Assembly: GCA_945905925.1 (NCBI GenBank)
Contig: CAMDQN010000029.1
Span: 1-54,100 of the forward strand
Length of the DNA stretch: 54,100 bases
Direction: 5' to 3'
Source: Singulisphaera sp. GP187
GTDB lineage: Bacteria; Planctomycetota; Planctomycetia; Gemmatales; Gemmataceae
In this document: in pieces, positions 45,056 through 53,800 of the stretch
How the letters are laid out: every line of letters begins with the position of its first letter
Position numbering within the stretch: position 1 is the stretch's first letter
Position numbers and translations under genes: made by a program
Notes under the pieces: model-generated
What the model saw: only the letters and a program-made list of their open reading frames with translations
Database searches by the model: none
Told to the model about the DNA's origin: nothing

Positions 45056-46534
45056 TCAACGAAACAGCGCGAGCGAACTGAGTACCGTCTGCGACACGCC
45101 CCACGCGAGTGGCACCCCGACCCACGCCCACCGGAACGCCAGCGTCGGCCCGTCGAACGCAGTCGGCGCGTCTGATTCGCGCGATACAACCGCTTCCGGC
45201 GCGGCACTCGCGACCGCGCCCACGCGCTCCGCGCGGCGGACGAGCAAGTTGCACACGAACCCGACGACGAGCAACCCGGCCATCAGGTACATCGTCACCG
45301 TGTACGCGTCCGCTTTCGGCACGCCGCTGTCGAGCTGCGCCTTGCGGATGTAGTTCACCAGCACCGGACCCGCGATGCCCGCGATCGACCACGCGGTGAG
45401 TAATCTCCCGTGAATCGCGCCGACCTGCGCTGTACCGAACTGATCGCGGAGGTACGCCGGGATGGTCGCGAACCCGCCGCCGTACATACTCATGATCACC
45501 GCGTAACAGACCACGAACAGCACGACGCTGCCCATCTTCCCGGTTTCTGGCGTTGCGGCGTACAGCACCGCGCCGAGCGCGAAGAAGACCACGTACGTCG
45601 GCTTCCGCCCGATCGCGTCGGACGTGGACGACCAGATGAACCGCCCAGCCATGTTGAAGAGACTCAACAGCCCAACGAACCCGGTCGCGGCGGAGACCGT
45701 CACGCGGTCGGGAAACATCTCCTGAATCATCGGCGACGCCTGACCCAGCACGCCGATTCCCGCGGTCACGTTCAACAGCAGCACGCACCACAACAGCCAG
45801 AACGCGCGTGTGCGAATCGCTTCGTTCGGCGTCGCGCTTGGTCCGATCGCGATCGTGCGCTTCACCGAGCCAGACGGCTTCCAACTCGGCGCAGGTAAGC
45901 GCACCGTCAGCACGCCGAACATCATGAAGCCGAAGTAAAGTGCGCCCATCACCGCGAACGTTTCCAGCACGCCCGTCGAACTTGACGTGCGGAACTGACC
46001 CATCAACAGATGGGACAGTGGCGAGCCGAGCATCGCGCCGCCGCCGAAGCCCATGATCGCCATTCCGGTCGCCATTCCCGGCCGGTCCGGAAACCACTTG
46101 ATGAGTGTGGACACCGGCGAGATGTACCCCAAGCCCAAACCGATTCCTCCGAGCACGCCATAGCCGAGGTACAGCAGCCAGAGTTGATGCAAATACACGC
46201 CGACCGCGGACACCAGGAACCCGCCGCCGAAACACGCGGCCGACGCAAACATCGCCTTGCGCGGCCCGACGCGTTCGAGCCACGACCCGAAGCACGCGGC
46301 CGACAAACCAAGGAACACGATCGCGATACTAAACACCCAGCCAATCTCTGTGCGCGTCCAGTCATCATGCGCGGGCGCCGTAATACCAATGAGGTGTTCG
46401 AGCGGGAGGTTGAACACGCTGAATGCGTAGGCTTCACCGATGGCGAGGTGAATAGCGAGCGCCGCGGGCGGCACGAGCCACCGGTTGAAGCCCGGCGGCG
46501 CGATGATGCGGCTTCGGTCGAGGAAGGACAGCAT
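45056..46534 (-). CDS. OFA-type major facilitator superfamily transporter
   Basis: The product has 492 residues with about 12 hydrophobic segments. The N-terminal half carries the MFS motif between segments 2 and 3 (GSWLERVGPRKAM), and the overall pattern resembles the oxalate/formate antiporter (OFA) group, which moves small carboxylates across the cytoplasmic membrane. The substrate is not provable from sequence. ATG 46534 begins the protein. It is divergent from the D-aminoacylase-like gene, and most of the 122-bp gap is a palindrome. Confidence 0.85.
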   Translation of the reverse strand: MLSFLDRSRIIAPPGFNRWLVPPAALAIHLAIGEAYAFSVFNLPLEHLIGITAPAHDDWTRTEIGWVFSIAIVFLGLSAACFGSWLERVGPRKAMFASAACFGGGFLVSAVGVYLHQLWLLYLGYGVLGGIGLGLGYISPVSTLIKWFPDRPGMATGMAIMGFGGGAMLGSPLSHLLMGQFRTSSSTGVLETFAVMGALYFGFMMFGVLTVRLPAPSWKPSGSVKRTIAIGPSATPNEAIRTRAFWLLWCVLLLNVTAGIGVLGQASPMIQEMFPDRVTVSAATGFVGLLSLFNMAGRFIWSSTSDAIGRKPTYVVFFALGAVLYAATPETGKMGSVVLFVVCYAVIMSMYGGGFATIPAYLRDQFGTAQVGAIHGRLLTAWSIAGIAGPVLVNYIRKAQLDSGVPKADAYTVTMYLMAGLLVVGFVCNLLVRRAERVGAVASAAPEAVVSRESDAPTAFDGPTLAFRWAWVGVPLAWGVSQTVLSSLALFR

Positions 46535-46548
46535 GGGTTCTTATTCTC

Positions 46549-46634
46549 AAGGCGAGCGGGGCGTAAGCCCTCCGAGTGCAGCACAACTATATTGAGTTGG
46601 ACTGCACTCGGAGGGCTACGCCCCCGCTCGCCTT
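46549..46634. repeat. 33-bp-arm palindrome filling a divergent promoter region
   Basis: The arms 46549-46581 and 46602-46634 (AAGGCGAGCGGGG ... TCCGAGTGCAG) pair except for one missing G and one extra A. The 20-nt loop is AT-rich and contains TATATT (46588-46593), a possible -10 element. The palindrome starts 14 nt from the MFS start codon and ends 22 nt from the amidohydrolase start codon. Confidence 0.88.
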
Positions 46635-46656
46635 CCTCTTTGCTCGCGAGGCTCTC

Positions 46657-48321
46657 ATGAAACTCTTCCTCTCCCTGTTCGCCATCGCGCTGCTCGCGCT
46701 CCCCGTGAGCGCCGCCGAACCGGAATACGACCTCGTCATCCGCAACGGGCGCGTTGTGGATGGCACCGGCAACCCGTGGTTTCACGGCGATGTCGCGATC
46801 ACCGGCGACAAGATCGTAGCCGTCGGTCGCGTGCCGGAAGGAAAAGCCAAGCGCACCATCGAGGCGAAGGGACTTGTGGTCGCGCCCGGCTTCATCGACA
46901 TTCACTCGCACTCGGACGAACTGCTCCTCGAAGACGGTCACGCGCAGAGCAAGATTCGGCAAGGCGTGACGACGGAGGTTCTCGGCGAAGGCAAGTCCGT
47001 CGGCCCACTGCGGGGCCAACTCGAACCGCGCGTCATGAAAGGCCGCGGCGGCAAAACGTTCGGCTGGGCGTCCGTTGACGGCTACTTCAATCTCATCGAC
47101 AAGGAAGGCGCGAGTGTGAACGTCGCGACTTACGTCGGCCTCGACAACGTGTGGGAATCGGTGATGGGAAAGTCGTACGCACGGCCCACCGCCAAGCAAC
47201 TCGACGAGATGAGGAAACTCGTCGAAGAAGCAATGAAAGACGGCGCGCTCGGGCTGTCCACCTACATGATGATGCCGCCCGGTTCGCTCGCGACGACCGA
47301 CGATCTCGTGGAACTGTGCAAGGTCGTGAAGAAATACGGCGGACTTTACTCGTCGCACATCCGCACGGAAGGCCTCGGCGTACTCGAAGCCATCAAGGAA
47401 ACAATCGAGATCGGTGAAAAGACCGGCGTGCCGGTGGACATCATTCACCTGAAGATCGCGGACGAGAAACTGTGGGGGAAGATGAAGGACGTGATCGCGC
47501 TCATCGAAGACGCGCGCAAGCGCGGCGTGAACGTGCAAGCGAACGTGTACCCGTACACGCGCGGCAACAACAACCTCGCGAGCATCATTCCGCCGTGGGC
47601 GCACGAAGGCGGACTCGCGAAAATGATGGAGCGACTCAAAGACCCGAAGGGCCGCGAGCGCCTCAAGAAAGACATCAAAGACGGCGTGCCGGGATGGTAC
47701 AACCACTACACCGCGGTCGGCGGCGACTGGTCGCGGATGCTCGTCAGCGGTCGCGGCACTTACGAAGGCTTGACGATGGATCGCGTCATCGCGGCGAAGT
47801 CGAAAGGCAAGACGCCGGTGCCAGACCCGCTCGACATTCTCTTGGACATCCTGATTGAACAAGGCGGGTCGGTGCCCACGGTGTTCGCGCACCATGACGA
47901 GAAGGACATGAACCTCGCGATGCAGCAACCGTGGTGCTCCATCGGCTCCGACGGCAGTGCTTACGCGACCGAAGGCGCGTTGAAGCGCGGCAACCCGCAT
48001 CCGCGAAACTTCGGCACGTTCCCGCGTGTGCTCGGTGTGTACGTTCGCGATCGCGGCGTACTGAAACTCGAAGACGCAGTGCGCAAAATGACCTCGCTGA
48101 ATGCCGCGAAGATCGGCCTGCGCGATCGCGGCACGATCGCGGTCGGGAACTTCGCAGACGTGACACTCTTCGACGCGGACAAGGTAATCGATAAGTCCAC
48201 GTACACCACGCCGTTCGCGTACAACGACGGCATCGAGTACGTAATCGTGAACGGCACAGTGGTGTTGGACAAGGGCAAGCACACCGACGCGATGCCGGGC
48301 CGCGCGCTGCGGAAGAAGTAG
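46657..48321 (+). CDS. Secreted D-aminoacylase-like amidohydrolase
   Basis: The product has 554 residues with a signal peptide (about 1-20). It has the N-acyl-D-amino-acid deacylase fold: HSHSD (83-87), SSHIRTEG, DIIHLKIADEK and late GSDGSAY. The family's bridging-metal cysteine (normally in GNCG after GVTTEV) is absent. The sequence reads GVTTEVLGEGKSVGP (103-117), so the metal site differs. It could hydrolyse N-acyl-D-amino acids or related cell-wall compounds outside the cytoplasm. ATG 46657 has GAGG upstream. Its stop TAG is the start of a perfect palindrome. Confidence 0.82.
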   Translation: MKLFLSLFAIALLALPVSAAEPEYDLVIRNGRVVDGTGNPWFHGDVAITGDKIVAVGRVPEGKAKRTIEAKGLVVAPGFIDIHSHSDELLLEDGHAQSKIRQGVTTEVLGEGKSVGPLRGQLEPRVMKGRGGKTFGWASVDGYFNLIDKEGASVNVATYVGLDNVWESVMGKSYARPTAKQLDEMRKLVEEAMKDGALGLSTYMMMPPGSLATTDDLVELCKVVKKYGGLYSSHIRTEGLGVLEAIKETIEIGEKTGVPVDIIHLKIADEKLWGKMKDVIALIEDARKRGVNVQANVYPYTRGNNNLASIIPPWAHEGGLAKMMERLKDPKGRERLKKDIKDGVPGWYNHYTAVGGDWSRMLVSGRGTYEGLTMDRVIAAKSKGKTPVPDPLDILLDILIEQGGSVPTVFAHHDEKDMNLAMQQPWCSIGSDGSAYATEGALKRGNPHPRNFGTFPRVLGVYVRDRGVLKLEDAVRKMTSLNAAKIGLRDRGTIAVGNFADVTLFDADKVIDKSTYTTPFAYNDGIEYVIVNGTVVLDKGKHTDAMPGRALRKK

Positions 48322-48371
48322 GACAGGCTTCCAGCCTGTCCAAAAAGAGACAGGCTGGAAGCCTGTCCTAC
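48318..48371. repeat. Perfect GTAGGACAGGC palindrome starting at a stop codon
   Basis: The arms 48318-48340 and 48349-48371 are exact reverse complements (23 bp) with an 8-nt loop. Each arm is itself a hairpin (GACAGGCT/AGCCTGTC, loop TCC), a REP-like double structure. The TAG stop of the amidohydrolase gene (48319-48321) is inside the GTAG. A degenerate copy lies at 4877-4912. Confidence 0.96.
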
Positions 48372-48378
48372 AAAGACA

Positions 48379-48404
48379 AAAGCCCCGGCTCGTGCCGGGG
48401 CTTT
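48379..48404 (+). terminator. Intrinsic-terminator-like hairpin
   Basis: AAAGCCCCGGC/GCCGGGGCTTT forms an 11-bp stem with a TCGT loop, flanked by A and T runs in the manner of a rho-independent terminator. It follows the amidohydrolase gene and the palindrome at 48318-48371. Confidence 0.8.
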
Positions 48405-48763
48405 CGCTGTTGGTCGTGCCGCGTCTACTTCAAGACCTGATGCGCGGAAGGCTCACGGCACCGCCGGCCCCGGAGTATTCCGGGAACGGAATTACACCCT
48501 GACCGGCGGGGTGGCCCCAGCAATTCCGTTCCCGGAATACTCCGGGGCCGAAAGCGGTGCTGGAACAGCCTTCCCCGCGACGCATAGCAAGGCAAGCGCT
48601 CGGGCGACGCAACATCGCCCTTGTGCAAAGCACGAGCTAAACGCGCACACAACCAACGCACGCAGTTCTACGCGACCCGCGACGGCTTCGCAACCGCTCT
48701 GTTTAGTTCGCGCGCGGTTCGCGATAATGCTCTCACCGCCCCTTCCCCGAGAACGGACACTCA
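48405..48763. other. Intergenic region upstream of prmC
   Basis: Apart from the palindrome at 48465-48550, no gene was recognised. Short open frames on both strands have no ribosome site and no family resemblance. The promoter of prmC is probably in the last 100 bp, but no clear -35/-10 pair was seen. Confidence 0.4.
48465..48550. repeat. 29-bp perfect inverted repeat upstream of prmC
   Basis: The arms 48465-48493 and 48522-48550 (CGGCCCCGGAGTATTCCGGG at the outer end) are exact reverse complements, with a 28-nt loop. Each arm contains a smaller hairpin (ATTCCG-GGAA-CGGAAT), so the unit resembles a pair of REP sequences in opposite orientation. Confidence 0.93.
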
Positions 48764-49642
48764 ATGCAGCCCGCACCGACGCCGACCGTCTGGACCATCA
48801 AGGCGCTCCTCGCGTGGACGACTGACTTCCTCAAATCGAAGGGCGTTGAAGCGGCCAAACTCGAAGCGGAAATCCTCCTCGCGCACGTCCTCCGGGGCAA
48901 GCGCATCGATCTGCTCGTGCGGTACGACGAGCAGCCCACCGACGCCGAGCGCACGAAGTTCCGCGAACTCATCACGCGCCGCGTCGCTGGGTGGCCGGTC
49001 GCGTACCTCGTCGGCTCGCGCGAGTTCTACCTGCTCACGTTTGAAGTCGAACCCGCCGTCCTCGTCCCGCGATCCGATACCGAAACGCTCGTCCTCGAAG
49101 CACTGAAACGCCTCAAGCCGATGACCGCGCCGACCGTGCTCGACATCGGCACCGGGTCCGGGTGCATCGCGGTGAGTCTCGCGCACCAGAAGAAAGACGC
49201 GCACGTCACCGCGACCGACGTTTCGCCCGACGCACTCCTGGTGGCAAAGCGCAATGCCGCCAAGCACGGTGTCGCGGACCGCATGACGTTCCTTCAAGGC
49301 GATCTGCTCGCGCCGCTCGCACCGGGCAGCGTATTCGACATGGTGGTGAGCAACCCGCCGTACATCGCGCAATCGGAGTTCGCGGAATTGAGCGCCGAGG
49401 TGCGCGACCACGAACCGCGAATCGCGCTCGACGGCGGACCGGACGGACTCGCATTCTACCGGCGCATCGCGACCGGCATCAGAGCGTTCCTCAAGCCGGG
49501 CGGTACGCTGCTGTTGGAGATCGGTTGGACACAAGACGCGGCGGTGCGGAACATCATCGCCGAACAGTCGGAACTGGAACTCGGCCCAACGCTCAAGGAC
49601 ATGGGGAAGAACCCGCGAGTCGTCACCGCGAAGAAGAAATAG
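48764..49642 (+). CDS. prmC: Peptide chain release factor N5-glutamine methyltransferase
   Basis: The product has 292 residues, close to the usual PrmC length. An N-terminal helical domain (about 1-95) is followed by the SAM-dependent methyltransferase with DIGTGSG (127-133) and the diagnostic NPPY (197-200). The enzyme methylates the glutamine of the GGQ motif of release factors. prfA, often its neighbour, is not present. ATG 48764 begins the family-typical start. Confidence 0.92.
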   Translation: MQPAPTPTVWTIKALLAWTTDFLKSKGVEAAKLEAEILLAHVLRGKRIDLLVRYDEQPTDAERTKFRELITRRVAGWPVAYLVGSREFYLLTFEVEPAVLVPRSDTETLVLEALKRLKPMTAPTVLDIGTGSGCIAVSLAHQKKDAHVTATDVSPDALLVAKRNAAKHGVADRMTFLQGDLLAPLAPGSVFDMVVSNPPYIAQSEFAELSAEVRDHEPRIALDGGPDGLAFYRRIATGIRAFLKPGGTLLLEIGWTQDAAVRNIIAEQSELELGPTLKDMGKNPRVVTAKKK

Positions 49643-49671
49643 GCGAACCCGTCTAACAAGGGTGTTGCCCG

Positions 49672-49815
49672 TCACTTCTGCAGAATCCGTTTCCCACGAC
49701 GGGTGATACGCAGCCTGTATCGCGCGCCGTCGAGGTCGATCCACACTTCGCGTTTGCCCGCTAACAACTCGTTGGCCTCGATGGCCCGCTCCGGTTCCGC
49801 GTCGGCGGCGGTCAC
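49672..49815 (-). CDS. hemP: HemP-like small protein
   Basis: A 47-residue frame runs from GTG 49815 to TGA 49672, following an in-frame stop nine bases upstream. Its second half, ELLAGKREVWIDLDGARYRL plus RITRRGKRILQK at the C-terminus, matches the hemin uptake protein HemP pattern (a hydrophobic core after a Gly-Arg/Lys-Glu-Val motif and the final RLRLT-X-X-GKLILTK-type ending). HemP proteins are short and act as regulators of haem uptake in some bacteria. The many haem proteins here make this a sensible neighbour, although no haem uptake genes were seen. The ribosome site is weak. It converges with prmC. Confidence 0.72.
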   Translation of the reverse strand: MTAADAEPERAIEANELLAGKREVWIDLDGARYRLRITRRGKRILQK

Positions 49816-50185
49816 GTTGCGCTACCACTCCCAAGACGGGTGCTATCGGACGAAACGAGGGCTGAGGGAATCCGCGCAATTATCAATACGCAACTGACTC
49901 GAAAGTAATCTCTGACGGCGAATGAATCCCTTTGGAACGTCCGACCATTCCGAAGCGGTGACACGGAACCAGAAGTGCGAGGCGGCACTGGTCATTTTCC
50001 GCAGAGGTCGAATAATCACATTTCTGGGATCGTCTCTACTTCGGTTCCCGTAACTCGCCACCTTAGCAGCCCGCCTGAATTGTGAAGTGGGGTCTTGCCT
50101 TCCCACAACACAAGATTACTATCTCCTCGGCCTTTCCGCTGTACCCGGAACGTTTCCGGGCACGGCCTTACAGTAGGAGTGCATC
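49816..50185. other. 370-bp intergenic region upstream of thioredoxin-like gene
   Basis: No gene was recognised. The right part carries a 7-bp hairpin CCCGGAA/TTCCGGG (50144-50160) placed 16 nt before the AGGAG ribosome site of the next gene. The left part must hold the promoters for the HemP-like gene and the thioredoxin-like gene, but no clear promoter sequences were identified. Confidence 0.4.
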
Positions 50186-50731
50186 ATGCGCGCGATTCGT
50201 TTCTTCGGTCTGGTTGTTGCCATGGGTCTGGTCGCGTCGATCGCCAACGGCGAAGACGTGAAGTCCGGCCCGGAAAAGAAAATCGGTGGCGCCTTCGACG
50301 TGAAGGCGATTACCGGCGAGAAGGCCGGCAAGACCCTGTGCTACGTCTGCAAGTTCGGTGGCGAGGCTCGCCCGGCCGCAGTTCTGATCTTCACCCAGAA
50401 GGCCGACGACAACCTCGTCACGGTCGTCAAGGCAGTTGACGCGGTCCAGAAGAACAACGACAAAATCGGCACCGTGGTGATCGGCGTCAGCGGCGTCGAA
50501 GCCGCCGACTTCGAGAAGATCCAGACCACCCACAAGCTGACCACCCCGCTGACGATCGCCACCGACAAGGACGGCCCGAAGGCGTACACCCTGAGCAAGG
50601 ACGCCGTCGTGACCGTGGTCGTGTACCAGAAGGGTGGCGCGGTGACCAAGAACTTCGCGTTCAAGTCGACGAAGGAAGCCGCCGAGAAGGCCAAGGAAAT
50701 CGCCGACGCCGTGACCGCCGCCGGCAAGTAA
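50186..50731 (+). CDS. Secreted thioredoxin-like protein with CYVC
   Basis: The product has 181 residues. A signal peptide (about 1-23) precedes a domain with CYVC at 52-55, then strands and helices compatible with a thioredoxin/redoxin-like fold (VVIGVSGVEAADFEKIQ). The CXXC pair could be a disulfide oxidoreductase site or a structural site. It may help maturation of exported c-type haem proteins such as that encoded downstream, but this is inference. ATG 50186 is preceded by AGGAG. It is followed by a palindrome and then the large haem protein gene on the same strand. Confidence 0.7.
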   Translation: MRAIRFFGLVVAMGLVASIANGEDVKSGPEKKIGGAFDVKAITGEKAGKTLCYVCKFGGEARPAAVLIFTQKADDNLVTVVKAVDAVQKNNDKIGTVVIGVSGVEAADFEKIQTTHKLTTPLTIATDKDGPKAYTLSKDAVVTVVVYQKGGAVTKNFAFKSTKEAAEKAKEIADAVTAAGK

Positions 50732-50740
50732 GTCGCGCCG

Positions 50741-50843
50741 AAGGGATGAAGGATGAAGGATGAAGGATGAAGGCGGGCAGCAATCCGGTGTCCCGGGCTG
50801 CTTGCTCCTCTCTTCATCCTTCATCTTTCATCCTTCATCCTTT
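50741..50843. repeat. GGATGAA tandem-repeat palindrome
   Basis: The left arm (50741-50773) contains four head-to-tail GGATGAA units, and the right arm (50811-50843) is nearly its reverse complement (about 30 of 33). The centre has a GC-rich stretch of 37 nt with a possible GCAGC/GCTGC stem. It lies between the thioredoxin-like and haem protein genes, ending 13 nt before the start codon of the latter. Confidence 0.85.
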
Positions 50844-50856
50844 TTCGGGTTCTCTC

Positions 50857-53800
50857 ATGCGTCTTCCCCTTCTCACTGCGTTCTCGCTGCTCTTGGTGTC
50901 GCTCGCGGGGGGGCAACCGCAACCGCCGGACGTGCCCGGGCCCATTAACATCACGCCCAAAGCAGTCACTTCCGATAAGTCGGTGAAACTCGACTACGAC
51001 ATCGTCTACGTCCGCGCGCCGCGGAACGGCGACAAGATCGGCACCAACTGGCCCGAAATCTCCAACCCGGTTTACATGGACGCCGGCGCGGACCTCATGC
51101 TGCTCCACCCAGACGGAACCGAAGAGATTCTGGTCAAGGGCGGGGCCGGTTCCGTGACGGATCCGATGGTCTCCTTCGACGGCGAATGGGTCTACTACTC
51201 GCTCTTCCACGACATGAAGGGCGGGAGCGTCTCGCAGGGCCCGCCCGGCGGCGCGGACATCTACAAGATTCATCTCAAGACGAAGAAGATCGTCAGGCTC
51301 ACACAGCAAGTGTTCACACCGAATACGGGAGCCGCGAACTGGAGTAAGGATTTTCGCACGCTGGAGCCAGGGAAGAATCACTTCGCGTATGGCGCGTTCA
51401 ACACCGGGCCGTGCCCGCTGCCAGGCGGGAAGGTGATGTTCACCAGTAATCGTAACGGCTTCAAGCCGCCGAAACGCGTGCCGCACGTCCTGCAACTGTT
51501 CGTGATGGACGACGACGGTTCCAACGTGGAGTGCATCGGCCACCTGAACCTCGGGATGGCACTTCACCCGACCGTACTGCGCGACGGCCGCGTGATGTTC
51601 AGCTCGCTCGAATCGCAGGGTTTACGCGCCTCGACGTTGTGGGGGCTGTGGAACATCAACCCGGACGGCACCGGTTGGGGACCGATGGCGAGTGCGTTCA
51701 TGCCGGGTGCCAGCCCGAGCGCGTGGCACTTCCAGACGCAACTCTCCGACGGTTCGATCGTGGCGGAGGAGTATTACAGTCAGACGAGTAGCGGGTTCGG
51801 GAGCCTCGTGAAGTTCCCACTCGCGCCGCCCAGCGGCGAAGCCGCGTTCGGTCCCGGCTACACACTCGACTCGCGGAACCCCGCGCTGCGCCACGGGCGC
51901 AGCGACACCGGCGCGGCCCGCATCCGGCGGTTGCCGTTCAGCCCGTTTGGGATTGAATCGATCACTCCGTTCGCGCGCGCCGACGAAGGCCCGTCGGACT
52001 TCGCGGTTCGCGGATCGCGCGTCGGGCCGCGCGTGGGTAAGGTCACGCACCCGTCGGCCGCGCCGGACAATCACCTGTTGGTGGTGTGGTCGAGCGGCCC
52101 CGTGAACGGCGGCTACACGGTCCACCAGCCCGCGGTGGACGGCGGGCTTTATCTCATGAAAGAGAGCAAGACCGTCAACGAACCCGGCGAACTGTTGCTC
52201 ATCAAGAACGACCCGAAGTACAACGAGCAGTGGCCGCGTGCGGTCGTGCCGTACAAACGGGTTCACGGCATCGACGAACCCAAGAAACTCGCTCCACTCG
52301 CGAACGATGGGAGCCTCTCGAAGCACCTCCCCGCGGGCACGCCATACGGCTTGGTGGGCACATCGAGCTTCTACAAGCGCGAGAGCTACCCCAACGGCGT
52401 CGTGAAGCCGGGCACCGTGACCGCGGCCTTCGCGGGTGGCCCCGACGCGATCGGCACGCAAGACCTCGACCCGTTCAACTCGGCACTCGACGGCGTTTCA
52501 CTGAACTGGTTCAACCAGGGCGCGGACGCGGGCCGTTACGCGAACGACGACATCCATGCGGTGCGCATCCTCGCGACGGAACCTGCAACGGATCGCAACA
52601 AAGGCCCGCACTCCGGGCGCACGTTCCGCAGCCACGCGACCGAGCGTTTGCGCATCCTGGGCGAGATTCCGCTGCGCAAATTCGACGATGGAAAAGAGCC
52701 GACCGACCCCGATGGGAACCCGGACACGAGCTTCCTCGCGAAGATCCCCGCGGACGTCGGCTTCACGTTCCAGACACTCGACAAGCGCGGCATGGTGCTG
52801 AACATGGCGCAGACGTGGCACCAGGTTCGGCCGGGCGAAATCCGCAACGACTGCGGCGGCTGTCACGCGCACAGCCAGAAGCCGACCGACTTCAAACTCA
52901 CCGTCGCCGCGAAGCCGGGCTACGAGGTCTTCGACCTCACGCAGAAGACGCCGCTGCTCACCACGAAGGCACAAGACGAATCGAAGAAAAAGTGGGACGC
53001 GAAGGACGAAACCGGTGTGAAGTTCGCGAGCGGCGTGAAGAACGTCGAGTACTTCCGTGACGTGAAGCCGATTCTCGACCGCAGTTGTGCCGCGTGCCAC
53101 AGCGTGAAAGGCGACGCCGCCGCGAAGTTGGTTCTCGACGATCACAAGACGATCAACGTGGCCGATTGCGACGACGTACCGGGCACGTACTACCGGCTCG
53201 CGATGGACGGCGCTGGCCGCTTCGGGCACAAGCCGCTGATCAACGGCTGGCGCGGGGCGAACGCGTCGCGCTACGTTCGGATGTTCCAGTCGCGCCGCAG
53301 TCTCCTCGTCTGGAAGGTCTACGGCGCCAGGCTCGACGGCTGGACGAATGACGACTTCCCCACCGAGACGACGCCGGGTGACGTTCGCACACTGGCGCAG
53401 AAGGGCGAACCGGTCACGAACACAATCGCGAACCGCAACCGCGCGGACCTCGACTTTACCGGTAGCGTGATGCCGCCGCCTGACGCGGTGAAATCTGGGA
53501 AGGTTGCCCCGCTCACGGAAGAAGACAAGTTCACCCTGGTGCGCTGGATCGATTTGGGTTGTCCCATTGATCTCAGTTATGATCCCGCGAAGCCGCAAGC
53601 AGCCGGTTTCGGCTGGGCGCTGGACGATCAACGACCGACACTGACGGTCGCGTCACCGAAGGCCGGATCGAACGCATCGGTCGAGCGAATCCTGATCGGG
53701 ATGCACGACTACGGCACCGGGCTGGACGCGACGAGTTTCGAGGTGGTCGCGAGCTTCCGTGCGAACGGCGTCGCGGCCGGAACGAACCTCGCGCCCAAGT

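Noticed and set aside
46003-48282. Very long minus-strand open frame (759 codons) opposite the amidohydrolase gene
   Set aside because: It is antisense to a gene with clear family motifs, crosses a palindrome, and its translation is rich in Arg, His and Val without recognisable domains. High GC and codon bias create such frames.
50741-50773. CRISPR-like repeat array (four GGATGAA units)
   Set aside because: Units are 7 bp and directly adjacent with no spacers, and the segment is one arm of an inverted repeat.
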